From the NCBI RefSeq assembly GCF_019343495.1, contig NZ_CP072549.1, positions 434,001 through 498,000 on the forward strand: 64,000 bases of DNA. Direction: 5' to 3'. Each line of letters starts with the position of its first letter. The first letter of the stretch is position 1. Source of the stretch: Acinetobacter lwoffii (GTDB taxonomy: Bacteria; Pseudomonadota; Gammaproteobacteria; Pseudomonadales; Moraxellaceae). A model generated the notes under the pieces. It searched no databases, was not told the DNA's origin, and saw only the letters and a list, made by a program, of their open reading frames with translations. Positions 45,199-54,007 of the stretch are shown in pieces. The translations under genes and the position numbers were made by a program.

Positions 45199-46869
45199 TT
45201 AAAATTTTTCTAATTTGGCCAAGTTCCACATCCGGAAGTAGAAGTTCTCCTCATCCTTATTTTCACAGGACAATAATTCGCCTTCTTTGAGCCAGAAATG
45301 AATCTGCGCAAAGTTCTTTATTTCGTGATTATTCACGCGTTGTGCCAGATGATGTGCCTTAATGGCTGAAGGGTGTTTGAGACCTGCGGAAGCAATCAGT
45401 TCAGACAGGGCATGCAAGGTGTTCTTATGGAAATGAAATACCCGTTCGGCCTTGGTCGGCACATGTAAAGCTTTCTGGCGATCTTTATCCTGTGTTGTAA
45501 CTCCGACAGGGCACTGATTGGTATGACAACTTTGTGCCTGAATACAGCCCACTGCAAACATAAAACCACGGGCAGAGTTCACCCAATCCGCACCAATGGC
45601 AAGCGTACTGGCAATATCGAATGCACTAATTATTTTACCACTTGCACCAATTTTGATCTTATCTCTCAAACCTGCACCAACCAGGGTATTGTGTACAAAC
45701 AGCAAACCTTCTCTTAATGGGGCACCAACATAGTCAATTAATTCAATGGGTGCAGCTCCCGTTCCACCTTCAGAGCCATCAACCACAATAAAATCTGGGT
45801 AAATCTGGGTATGTAACATAGCTTTGACCATGCTCATAAACTGCCACGGTTGACCCAGACACAGTTTAAATCCGACCGGTTTTCCGTTGGAAAGTTCACG
45901 TAATTTTTGTATGAAATGCATCATTTCAATCGGTGTGCTAAATGCCGGATGACTCGAAGGTGAAACACAATCATGATCACGGCTGATGCCTCGAATTTGG
46001 GCAATTTCTTCCGAAATTTTACTTTTAGGTAAAATACCGCCGTGGCCAGGTTTTGCGCCTTGCGAAAGCTTGATTTCAATCATTTTCACCTGGGGTAATT
46101 TCGCTTGTGCAGCAAAACGTTCCGGATCGAATTGTCCATCTAAAGTACGGCAGCCAAAATAACCACTGCCAATTTCCCAGACCAGATCACCGCCATATTC
46201 CAGATGGTAGGGACTGATACTGCCTTCGCCTGTATCATGGAAAAAATCACCTTTTTGAGCGCCGAGATTAAGTGCACGTATCGCATTGGCACTCATGCTG
46301 CCAAAGCTCATGGCTGAAATATTTAAAATAGAAGCTGAAAAGGGCTGGGTACATTGCTCATTTCCAATCAGGATACGAAAAGTCTGCGGATCAGCAACTT
46401 TGCAGGGCGTGATGGAATGACTAACAAAGCGGTAATTATCTTCATAGACATTCAGAATCGAGCCGAAAGGTTTATCTGAATTTTCATTTTTCGCCCGCTG
46501 ATACACCAGACTGCGTTGCATACGGGAAAAAGGCAGTGCATCCCGGTCGGCTTCAATAAAATACTGACGAATCTCGGGACGGAATTCCTCAAAAATAAAG
46601 CGGAAATGTCCCATGATGGGATAATTTTTCAGAATGGAATGCTTGTTTTGCAGTACATCATACAAACCCAGCAGACTCAGCAGAATGCTCAGGATCCACA
46701 GGGTATTCACCAACGTTTGCGGCATAAAATAATAGATATAACGCGGCGAATAACCGATATGAAATGTAGTAAAAATCACTGCAATCACAATGCAGGCAAA
46801 CCAGACCGAATGGCGGGAAAAGAAAGTATTGAGCAGCTTGTGACGTACTAATTGAGCAGGGTTAGCCAT
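45199..46869 (-). CDS. FMN-binding glutamate-synthase-like protein
   Basis: 556 residues. Two transmembrane segments lie near the N-terminus (about 20-37 and 47-68). The rest is the central FMN/ferredoxin-type domain of glutamate synthase: S-A-M-S-F-G-S-M-S, G-E-G-S-I-S-P-Y-H, K-P-G-H-G-G-I-L-P, D-G-S-E-G-G-T-G-A-A-P and the Cys cluster C-I-Q-A-Q-S-C-H-T-N-Q-C-P-V-G-V. It lacks the glutaminase domain, so it is not a classic GltB. A membrane-tethered oxidoreductase of unknown substrate is the safest reading. Confidence 0.8.
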   Translation of the reverse strand: MANPAQLVRHKLLNTFFSRHSVWFACIVIAVIFTTFHIGYSPRYIYYFMPQTLVNTLWILSILLSLLGLYDVLQNKHSILKNYPIMGHFRFIFEEFRPEIRQYFIEADRDALPFSRMQRSLVYQRAKNENSDKPFGSILNVYEDNYRFVSHSITPCKVADPQTFRILIGNEQCTQPFSASILNISAMSFGSMSANAIRALNLGAQKGDFFHDTGEGSISPYHLEYGGDLVWEIGSGYFGCRTLDGQFDPERFAAQAKLPQVKMIEIKLSQGAKPGHGGILPKSKISEEIAQIRGISRDHDCVSPSSHPAFSTPIEMMHFIQKLRELSNGKPVGFKLCLGQPWQFMSMVKAMLHTQIYPDFIVVDGSEGGTGAAPIELIDYVGAPLREGLLFVHNTLVGAGLRDKIKIGASGKIISAFDIASTLAIGADWVNSARGFMFAVGCIQAQSCHTNQCPVGVTTQDKDRQKALHVPTKAERVFHFHKNTLHALSELIASAGLKHPSAIKAHHLAQRVNNHEIKNFAQIHFWLKEGELLSCENKDEENFYFRMWNLAKLEKF

Positions 46870-47074
46870 TGTAAAATTAAGTCCCTATTTCTACTTCTAT
46901 AGGGCTTTATGATGTGCAGAGCGAGGTATCTTATACAAGCAGAGAATTGTTATTGGATTTTATAAACTTGCCGAAAATACTATTAAGCCAGGCAATGAAT
47001 CAGCAGCGATTATAGATAAATTTTTCGAAAAAAGTACTATAGAAAAAATCTGCAAAAGACATGCATTCTATTTA

Positions 47075-47104
47075 TTTCACAAGTAAGGCAGATGACTTTA
47101 TAGT
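47075..47104 (+). promoter_or_regulatory. Candidate promoter in the orphan region
   Basis: TTTCAC (47075-47080) and TATAGT (47099-47104), 18-base spacer. It points to the small ORF and terminator downstream, with no other plus-strand gene between. Confidence 0.35.
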
Positions 47105-47135
47105 CGGTTTATTCACTACGTAGGAGTCTTAAACC

Positions 47136-47201
47136 ATGACCAAAAAATCCATTCGCTTTAATGATGCTGAGCTGGCTTGCTCATGTCTCAGTCATTTTTA
47201 A
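47136..47201 (+). CDS. Possible 21-residue peptide or 5' part of a frameshifted small gene
   Basis: ATG with TAGGAGT 9-15 bases upstream, reading M-T-K-K-S-I-R-F-N-D-A-E-L-A and ending at 47201. In the +1 frame the sequence stays open for a further 38 or so codons to a TAA near 47293. A single-base change in 47170-47185 would therefore join them into a protein of about 50 residues. A terminator follows at 47308. It could be a real peptide, a broken small gene or the coding part of a small RNA. Unrecognised. Confidence 0.35.
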   Translation: MTKKSIRFNDAELACSCLSHF

Positions 47202-47307
47202 ATATTGATGTTTCATCCAAGCTGCATTTCGGGGTGTTAAAGAAAAGCAGCTTGGCACAGCGGCAGATCACCACAACAAGAACAAAAATATAAGCATAAC
47301 TCTACAG

Positions 47308-47330
47308 TCCCCAATTTGGGGATTTTTTTA
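47308..47330 (+). terminator. Intrinsic terminator of the orphan unit
   Basis: Stem TCCCC/GGGGA (extendable with AA/TT), short loop, T7 tail. It is oriented on the plus strand and there is no long plus-strand gene upstream, so it implies a short transcript from about 47.1 kb. Confidence 0.8.
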
Positions 47331-47370
47331 TTCTGGAATACCTAAAAGAATCTGGATGAAGCCTGTATAG

Positions 47371-48378
47371 TTAAGGGTTTTCCTCATCCAGTTGATCGAC
47401 TGCATTGGCTACAATACTCGGTTCAATGTGTTTAATCTTTTTACCAAAGCTACGTAGCCACCAGACCAGTTGCGAGGTAAATGGCACGGTAGCAGTGATC
47501 AGCGACATGCCATCTTCCATTTTTTCAATTTTCTGGTCTTTGCTGAGCTGGCTTTCCTCAAAGTAATGTGCATCCGATTCCGACATCCTGAGTTTAAGCG
47601 TGACATTTTCGGTAGGATGGTTGAAATCCACCCGGAAGCCCAGCGCACCAGAATCAATATACTCATCAATATCGAAATTGACCGGATGCAAGGCACGTGA
47701 ATTCAGCACGACGGCCGATTTAAAGCGGTGCAGGGCAAAGGTCTGGATATCGGACTTGTCATGACGGGTACACACCAGATAGATGATTGACCCTTTTTGT
47801 ACCAATGCCAGAGGATTGAGAATATAGGTTTTTTCTTCGCTATTATGACCGCGGCCCTGATACACACATTCCAGCTGTTTGTCCTGTAACAGACCTTCAT
47901 ACACCGCTTGCTGCGCAGCCTTATCTACCACAGGTGGAATCAGGGGTTGGGTAGCCGGAACAATGCGTACGCGGTTAATCCATTGCCGGACATTGTTCTG
48001 GGAAGAAAGACTGCGTCGTGCCAGATCAAACCACGGATTCATTTCCTCGATCAGGCTCGGTGGCAGCAGATGTTTTAAATGTTCTTCGACCATCATGAAA
48101 GTGACCGCTTGCGAGCTGGTCATATGCGGCAAACTTTGCAGCGGTGCATCTGAACGCCAACGCCAGCCTTGCGGCGTGGTTTTACTGCTTTCAATCGGAA
48201 AGCGTTGAGCAATCTGATTCAGGTCGCGCTGAATGGTGCGCAGACTGATATCGATGCCTTCACGATTCAGGATTTCCTGTAATTCACGTGTTCCCATCCA
48301 TTTGCCGGTAGAAAGGCGCGACAAGATTTGCCATTGGCGATATAGACTGTTTGAAGTTTCTTTTTCTTGTGCTGACAT
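47371..48378 (-). CDS. WYL-domain transcriptional regulator
   Basis: 335 residues. The N-terminal helix-turn-helix is of the DeoR type (G-T-R-E-L-Q-E-I-L ... I-S-L-R-T-I-Q-R-D-L). The WYL domain (about 145-230) shows a C-V-Y-Q-G-R-G start, N-P-L-A-L-V-Q-K-G-S-I-I-Y-L-V and F-A-L-H-R-F-K-S-A, and a WCX extension follows. WYL domains sense nucleic-acid or nucleotide ligands in known cases. It is divergent from the Anbu operon, and is the best candidate for its regulator. Confidence 0.88.
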   Translation of the reverse strand: MSAQEKETSNSLYRQWQILSRLSTGKWMGTRELQEILNREGIDISLRTIQRDLNQIAQRFPIESSKTTPQGWRWRSDAPLQSLPHMTSSQAVTFMMVEEHLKHLLPPSLIEEMNPWFDLARRSLSSQNNVRQWINRVRIVPATQPLIPPVVDKAAQQAVYEGLLQDKQLECVYQGRGHNSEEKTYILNPLALVQKGSIIYLVCTRHDKSDIQTFALHRFKSAVVLNSRALHPVNFDIDEYIDSGALGFRVDFNHPTENVTLKLRMSESDAHYFEESQLSKDQKIEKMEDGMSLITATVPFTSQLVWWLRSFGKKIKHIEPSIVANAVDQLDEENP

Positions 48379-48618
48379 AATTTATTTTGCTGGCAATAAA
48401 GAAGAGGGGATTTAGGCTTAGCTTAACACAATAAAAAAACTCTCATTTTTTCGCAAGTCCCTCTGTGCAACATTTGTCCTACAATTCTAAAACAACTTGG
48501 TCGAAAATGGCATTGAGTTCAAAGGGCATTTATTAGATTAATGGTAATTGAAATACAGATGTCATGGCATGGATATTGCTTTGATTTAATTATAATAGAT
48601 GATAATACGAGGGTTTGT

Positions 48619-50178
48619 ATGCTTAAAGGAAATCAGGATACAAATGTGATTGAAACAATTGATAAATTTAGTTCCCAGAATATTGGAAAAAATTTTATAG
48701 ACACTAAAACTACAGCGGTATCTACTACAACGAATCCACAACTTTTACTGCAGCAGTTATCTTCAAAGTTCTTTAATGAAATGCAGGATGAACATGTGTT
48801 GTCCAGTCAGGCTGGTCAAAGACTGGAAGAATGGTTATCACAACATACGCTGGATGAACTCAATGCACTGAATCAGGTAGCAAAAGAACATTTTTTACAT
48901 CACGGTATTACCTTTACCGTTTATGGCGATGAAGAAGGCGTAGAACGCACCATTCCCTACGATATCATTCCGCGAGTCATAGACCGGAAGCAGTGGAATA
49001 TGGTGGCTTTAGGCTCGGCACAACGGATACGGGCGCTAAATTTATTCTTACATGATATTTATCATCAACAGGACATTTTAAAAGCCAATATTATTCCTGA
49101 GTTGCAGATTTTAACTCATGAGGCCTATCAGCCGCATATGTATCAACATAGCTTGAAAGGTGGGATTTATAGCCAGATTAGCGGGATCGATGTGATCCGT
49201 GATTCCAAGGGCGAGTTTTATGTCTTAGAAGATAATCTCAGAACGCCATCTGGTGTTTCTTATATGCTGGAATGCCGCAAGATCAGTGAAAAACTGATGC
49301 CGAAAGTATTCGAGCAGTCCAAGATTGCCGGAATCGAGCAATATCCACAATTATTGAAAGAAATCCTGATCGAAAATGCCTACGTCGACAAGCCATTTGT
49401 CGTGGTATTAACTCCAGGATGTTTTAATAGCGCTTACTATGAACATGCTTTCCTTGCAAGAGAGATGGATGTGCCATTGGTAACATCACGTGACCTTTTT
49501 GTTGATGACTCGAAGGTTTATGTAAAAAACATACGTGGTCGCCAACGAGTCGATGTTATTTATAGACGGGTCGATGATGCGTTTCTTGATCCCTTATGCT
49601 TTAAACCGGATAGCACTTTGGGTGTTGCTGGCTTGATGTCGGCTTATTTGCAAAATAATGTCGTGATTGCCAATGCGCCGGGAACCGGTGTGGCAGATGA
49701 CAAATCGGTTTATCCATATGTCGACAAAATGATTCGTTTTTATTTGGGCGAGCAGCCAATTCTAAAAAATGTTCCGACTTATCAATGTCGTAATTCTGAA
49801 GAATTAGACTATGTCGTGGCTCATTTGGATCAGCTGGTGGTGAAAGAAGCGCAGGGTTCGGGCGGTTATGGCATGCTCATTGGACCACAAGCGTCTAAAC
49901 AGCAAATTGAAACTTTCAGGGAGAAAATTTTAGCTGCGCCGCATTTATATATTGCGCAGCCAACTTTGGACTTATCGGTTAGTCCGACTTTGACCAATTT
50001 TGGTATTGCTGAACGTCATATCGACTTACGCCCATTTGTATTAAGTTCGCCTTATCGTACTGAAATCGTACAGGGTGGCTTGACACGTGTGGCGATGCAA
50101 CCCGGCTCACTGGTGGTGAATTCATCACAAGGTGGCGGTATCAAAGATACCTGGGTAGTCGACAATTTACATTCATAA
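48619..50178 (+). CDS. Circularly permuted type-2 ATP-grasp protein
   Basis: 519 residues from the ATG at 48619, chosen for the ACGAGGG site 6 bases upstream; an earlier in-frame ATG at 48541 lacks one. Features of the DUF404/DUF407 family: P-Y-D-I-I-P-R-V-I near residue 115, F-Y-V-L-E-D-N-L-R-T-P-S-G-V-S-Y, and V-V-K-E-A-Q-G-S-G-G-Y-G-M in the glycine-rich loop. Members are proposed to form peptide (amide) bonds using ATP. It is the first gene of the four-gene operon ending in Anbu. Confidence 0.9.
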   Translation: MLKGNQDTNVIETIDKFSSQNIGKNFIDTKTTAVSTTTNPQLLLQQLSSKFFNEMQDEHVLSSQAGQRLEEWLSQHTLDELNALNQVAKEHFLHHGITFTVYGDEEGVERTIPYDIIPRVIDRKQWNMVALGSAQRIRALNLFLHDIYHQQDILKANIIPELQILTHEAYQPHMYQHSLKGGIYSQISGIDVIRDSKGEFYVLEDNLRTPSGVSYMLECRKISEKLMPKVFEQSKIAGIEQYPQLLKEILIENAYVDKPFVVVLTPGCFNSAYYEHAFLAREMDVPLVTSRDLFVDDSKVYVKNIRGRQRVDVIYRRVDDAFLDPLCFKPDSTLGVAGLMSAYLQNNVVIANAPGTGVADDKSVYPYVDKMIRFYLGEQPILKNVPTYQCRNSEELDYVVAHLDQLVVKEAQGSGGYGMLIGPQASKQQIETFREKILAAPHLYIAQPTLDLSVSPTLTNFGIAERHIDLRPFVLSSPYRTEIVQGGLTRVAMQPGSLVVNSSQGGGIKDTWVVDNLHS

Positions 50179-50200
50179 GATTCCAAAGAAGGAAAATGTC

Positions 50201-50803
50201 ATGGTTTTGCTGAATAGCAATGCGCAACATATTTTTTGGTTAGGGCGTTATTTATCTCGCACTCATTTTTTATGTGCGCGCTTTCCATTTTTAGAAGACG
50301 AAGCGGCAGTGGCATATGCTCATGCTTTCTGTTTACCTGCCTTTGATGCCAGTTCCTTAAATGAGCTGGTACTTGATCCTACGCAAGTGGCGTCTTTTAG
50401 CCAGCAGTTTAAAGTGGCCAAAGACAATATTCAGGAATTGCGTGGGGTGCTGTCTGCTTCAGGCTATGCAGAACTGATGAAACTGATCAAAACCGCAGAC
50501 AAAAATGCCGGTTATATCTGTGAAGTGATAACGGAATGTGAAGATATTCTGGAAGCCGAATCTTCCGATATCTTCCTGTTTTTCAGTTTAGGGCAATGTG
50601 TCGAACAGCTCGATCACCAGTTACGCCTGGGTGAAGAAACCAGTACTACACTGTGCAAGATTGATTATGTGGTCAGAATTCTCGTAGAAATGGGCTGGGA
50701 TGATCTGGAACAGTACTGGGAGCAGTTACGTACAGAGCCGAATCGAATCCAGTTCTATCAGTTTAGCGACCATATTCATCAACTGTTTGAGGCAGATGTA
50801 TGA
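50201..50803 (+). CDS. Alpha-E domain protein (DUF403)
   Basis: 200 residues, clearly shorter than the about 310 of many members. Starts N-A-Q-H-I-F-W-L-G-R-Y-L-S-R-T, the typical N-terminus of the Alpha-E family, and is mostly helical with many acidic residues. There is no internal stop, so the shortness looks real, or reflects the short subtype found in Anbu operons. Function unknown; it nearly always accompanies the ATP-grasp and transglutaminase genes. Its end overlaps the next start by four bases. Confidence 0.85.
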   Translation: MVLLNSNAQHIFWLGRYLSRTHFLCARFPFLEDEAAVAYAHAFCLPAFDASSLNELVLDPTQVASFSQQFKVAKDNIQELRGVLSASGYAELMKLIKTADKNAGYICEVITECEDILEAESSDIFLFFSLGQCVEQLDHQLRLGEETSTTLCKIDYVVRILVEMGWDDLEQYWEQLRTEPNRIQFYQFSDHIHQLFEADV

Positions 50804-51579
50804 AATTGATGGTGAATCACCAAACGCACTATATGTACACGGCCGAGGTAAGGAACAGTATTCAGTACATTAAAATGATGCCTTCGAGCAATGCGCATCA
50901 GCGGGTTCATTCTTGGGATATCAGTGTACCGGGTAATAAAGAAATCCGGAAAGATGCATTTCATAATCTGTGGATGACCTGTAGCCAGCGGGAGCCTTAT
51001 CATTCCCTGACCATCATGGCGCAAGGGATTGTTGAGCTGAATCCTGCGCATCAGAGTGGACTGAATGATTTAATCAATCCCAATCTTTTTCTACAGCCGA
51101 CCGAATCAACACAATGTAATGCAGCAATGAAAGATTTTGCACAACGTCATGTTCCTGCATTAACCCGTCAGCATTTGATCGGACTGGCGCAGGCCTTGCT
51201 GGAACATGTGCCTTATATTTCCAACAGTACTTCAGTGCAAGGCTCTGCAATAGATGCCTTTGAGTCCAGACAGGGCGTCTGTCAGGACCATAGTCATATT
51301 TTTATTGCCATGTGCAAATATCTAGGTTTGCCTGCACGCTATGTTTCTGGTTATTTATATGCACAAAATGCTTCGCATCTGGCCAGTCACGCTTGGGCAG
51401 AGGTGTTTGTAGACCAGACATGGTATTGTTTTGATGTCAGTAATCTGTTGTTTACTCCAAGTTCGCATGTTTATGTGGCGATTGGACGGGATTATTGGGA
51501 TGTGGCGCCGGTACGCGGTGTCAGAGAAAAGGGCGGTGTGGAATCCATGCATTCCATCGTTCAAGTGCTAGGATGTTAA
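50800..51579 (+). CDS. Transglutaminase-like cysteine protease
   Basis: 259 residues. Bacterial transglutaminase N-terminal region, then the catalytic triad C161 (G-V-C-Q-D), H197 (S-H-A-W-A-E-V) and D212 (C-F-D-V-S-N). Such proteins more often cleave than crosslink peptides. ATGA overlap with the Alpha-E gene indicates translational coupling. In the family this protein is thought to process the product made by the ATP-grasp ligase. Confidence 0.9.
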   Translation: MKLMVNHQTHYMYTAEVRNSIQYIKMMPSSNAHQRVHSWDISVPGNKEIRKDAFHNLWMTCSQREPYHSLTIMAQGIVELNPAHQSGLNDLINPNLFLQPTESTQCNAAMKDFAQRHVPALTRQHLIGLAQALLEHVPYISNSTSVQGSAIDAFESRQGVCQDHSHIFIAMCKYLGLPARYVSGYLYAQNASHLASHAWAEVFVDQTWYCFDVSNLLFTPSSHVYVAIGRDYWDVAPVRGVREKGGVESMHSIVQVLGC

Positions 51580-51592
51580 TAAGGACGAATGA

Positions 51593-52327
51593 ATGACGTA
51601 TTGTTGTGCACTACGTTTAGAGCAAGGTATGCTTTTTATCAGTGATACCCGGACGAATGCCGGAGTAGATCACATTTCTGTATTTCGAAAGTTGTATACC
51701 TTTGGTATTCCTGGTGAACGTATGATCGTCATACAGGCATCCGGAAATCTGGCAACCACACAAGCCGTGATTGGGCATATCAAAAATCAGCTCGAACTGA
51801 AGCAGGAACCCAATATCTTGAGTCTGCACACCATGTTTGATGTCGCTGAGCTGGTGGGTAGTATGCTGAAAAAAGTGATTGCCAATGTTACGAGCGATAT
51901 TTCGGAACAAAGTAATTATTATTGCAATCTGCTGGTCGGGGGGCAACTTAAAGATCAGGATATGCAGCTTTATCATGTTTATCCGCAAGGGAACTTTATC
52001 TGTGCCACACGCGATACGCCGTATTTCCAGATTGGCGAAAGTAAATATGGCAAGCCAATCTTGGATCGTGCGCTGACTTATGATATGCCGCTGGATGAAG
52101 CTTTGCGCTGTTCCCTGATTTCATTTGCATCGACCCTACGTTCCAATGTATCGGTTGGTATGCCCCTCGATGTGCTGGTCTATAAAAAAGACAGTCTGAT
52201 CATGCCAAGAGGCAAGCGTATTGCCGAAGATGATGAGTATTTCACGTCAATCAGCCGGCAATGGTCAGAGACCTTGAAAAAAGGATTGGCGGAACTTCCG
52301 GTTCCCTCTAATGAGTATTTCTTATAA
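51593..52327 (+). CDS. Anbu, proteasome-type peptidase
   Basis: 244 residues of the 20S proteasome/HslV superfamily, bacterial Anbu branch. The protein begins M-T-Y-C-C-A-L; removal of Met would expose the catalytic Thr1. The S-D-T-R-T-N-A-G strand (Asp at about position 17 of the mature form) and the Lys near 33 (F-R-K-L-Y-T-F) complete the Ntn site. It is the last gene of the operon, 13 bases after the transglutaminase. Substrates of Anbu are unknown. Confidence 0.92.
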   Translation: MTYCCALRLEQGMLFISDTRTNAGVDHISVFRKLYTFGIPGERMIVIQASGNLATTQAVIGHIKNQLELKQEPNILSLHTMFDVAELVGSMLKKVIANVTSDISEQSNYYCNLLVGGQLKDQDMQLYHVYPQGNFICATRDTPYFQIGESKYGKPILDRALTYDMPLDEALRCSLISFASTLRSNVSVGMPLDVLVYKKDSLIMPRGKRIAEDDEYFTSISRQWSETLKKGLAELPVPSNEYFL

Positions 52328-52409
52328 TAAACCTATCCGGGTTCAGGTTTTTCGCGTACAGTGTTAACTTCTATGCAGTTCAGCATAATAAAAATAGAGA
52401 AGTTAGCGC

Positions 52410-52841
52410 ATGTACCAATTTTGTTACGCCAGTAAAAGTACTTCTCCCAAACCTGACTTACTTGAAGATTTGGCGAATATCCTGAAAGAAGCTCGTGATT
52501 TTAATTACCAGCATCAAGTGACAGGTGTACTGTATTTCGCAGATGGTCATTTTTTTCAATGTCTCGAAGGGGAATGTCCCACTTTAAAAAGTCTGCTGGT
52601 GGAGCGACTGAATAAAGATCCTCGCCATCAGGATATTAAATTATTTGAGACCAAGGAAATTGAATATCCGAGTTTCCCAGATTGGTCGATGAAATATATT
52701 TCTAAACGCAGTCAAATCCAGCAATTCTGTCGGGAAATGGGATTTGATGAGTTTAATCCTTTTGACTTTCAGCAAAGTCATGTCGATGCCTTATTAATGC
52801 AATTATGCATAGAGCAGGGCGAAGAACAAAAGTCAGCCTAA
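52410..52841 (+). CDS. blsA: BLUF blue-light sensor (BlsA-like)
   Basis: 143 residues. The flavin-binding BLUF residues are present: Y6 in F-C-Y-A-S, N32, Q50 in F-F-Q-C-L-E-G, and W92 in F-P-D-W-S-M-K-Y. Alignment is full-length with BlsA of A. baumannii, including the about 50-residue C-terminal extension. BlsA controls motility, biofilm and metabolism through direct binding to regulators such as Fur. It is separated from Anbu by 82 bases that could hold its promoter, and ends at a strong terminator. Confidence 0.9.
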   Translation: MYQFCYASKSTSPKPDLLEDLANILKEARDFNYQHQVTGVLYFADGHFFQCLEGECPTLKSLLVERLNKDPRHQDIKLFETKEIEYPSFPDWSMKYISKRSQIQQFCREMGFDEFNPFDFQQSHVDALLMQLCIEQGEEQKSA

Positions 52842-52843
52842 AG

Positions 52844-52873
52844 AAAAAGCCCAACCTATGTTGGGCTTTTTTA
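52844..52873. terminator. Bidirectional intrinsic terminator
   Basis: A 12-bp perfect stem (52844-52855 with 52860-52871), loop CTAT, between the BLUF gene and the convergent alr. Confidence 0.93.
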
Positions 52874-52887
52874 CTTTGAGGACTAGA

Positions 52888-53958
52888 TCAGACTACTTGG
52901 CGTAGTGGACGATTGCTCAGTCGGCATAATAGTTCATAACCAATCGTGCCATTCGCTTCAGCCACATCATCCACCAGACGGGTTTTACCCCAAAGTTCGA
53001 CTTCTGTGCCCAATTGCACCTCTAACCCTGTGACATCAATAGCGATCATATCCATCGCTACGCGGCCGATCACGCGAGTTTGCTGGTCATTAATCGCGAC
53101 ATAGTTCTGTTTTAGGAAAGCGCGAGGGTAGCCATCACCATAGCCAATTGAAACAATGGCCAAAGTTATGTCTTGATCTGCGGTGAACGTTGAACCATAA
53201 CCGACATGCTCACCCGCTTGAATCTCATTCAAGGCAATAATTTCAGCTGTAAACGTCATGACCGGCTTTAAGTCCAGATCATGCACATCCCGGTCTGAAA
53301 AGGGCGTCGCACCGTAGAGCATGATCCCTGGACGCACATAGTCAAAATGCAATTCTGGATATTTATAGATTGCAGCCGAGTTACAGCAAGAGGCTAAAAT
53401 TGGAGCGCAATCATTTTTAATTTCCAGGAATTGACGGATTTGTTCATCATTCAGCGGATGCTCAGCATCGGCATTGGCAAAATGCATGGCAAGCACGCAA
53501 GTAAAGCCTTCAGCTTTTAGGGTATGAATTACGTCTTTGATCGCTTCAATCTTAAAACCTAGGCGGTTCATGCCGCTGTTCAGTTTGACCCAGACTTTAA
53601 GTTCTTTGGCGATATAGGCATCTTTATGAGCCAGTAACCAGTCGACTTGAGCCTGATGATGTACCACAACTTCAATATTCTGATCGATTACAAGCTGCAT
53701 TTCATCGGCTGAAAAAATACCTTCGATGAGCGTAATCGGCTGTAGATAGCCCAATTCACGAATTTCCAAGGCTTCTTGCAGACAGGCGACACCAAAGGCA
53801 TCGGTTTCGCTTAAGGCTGCTAAGCAGTCTTTAACTCCGTGTCCATAAGCATTGGCTTTCACCATGCTGACGATTTTCGCGGTTGGGGCAAGTTGTTTGA
53901 CACGGTTTAAATTATATTGCAGCGCAGCGCTGTCAATATAAACTGTAGCTTGACGCAC
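52888..53958 (-). CDS. alr: Alanine racemase
   Basis: 356 residues from a GTG start (AGGAG 9 bases upstream). Makes D-alanine for peptidoglycan. The PLP lysine is in V-K-A-N-A-Y-G-H-G near residue 33 and the second catalytic residue, Tyr, is in V-G-Y-G-S-T-F near 255. It lies 49 bases downstream of dnaB on the same strand, the usual dnaB-alr pairing. No dadA nearby, so the biosynthetic alr is the more likely assignment. Confidence 0.95.
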   Translation of the reverse strand: MRQATVYIDSAALQYNLNRVKQLAPTAKIVSMVKANAYGHGVKDCLAALSETDAFGVACLQEALEIRELGYLQPITLIEGIFSADEMQLVIDQNIEVVVHHQAQVDWLLAHKDAYIAKELKVWVKLNSGMNRLGFKIEAIKDVIHTLKAEGFTCVLAMHFANADAEHPLNDEQIRQFLEIKNDCAPILASCCNSAAIYKYPELHFDYVRPGIMLYGATPFSDRDVHDLDLKPVMTFTAEIIALNEIQAGEHVGYGSTFTADQDITLAIVSIGYGDGYPRAFLKQNYVAINDQQTRVIGRVAMDMIAIDVTGLEVQLGTEVELWGKTRLVDDVAEANGTIGYELLCRLSNRPLRQVV

Positions 53959-54007
53959 CCTAAATTACTCCTAGAGGGACGATGGAAATGTGATGAGAAG
54001 AGACTGA

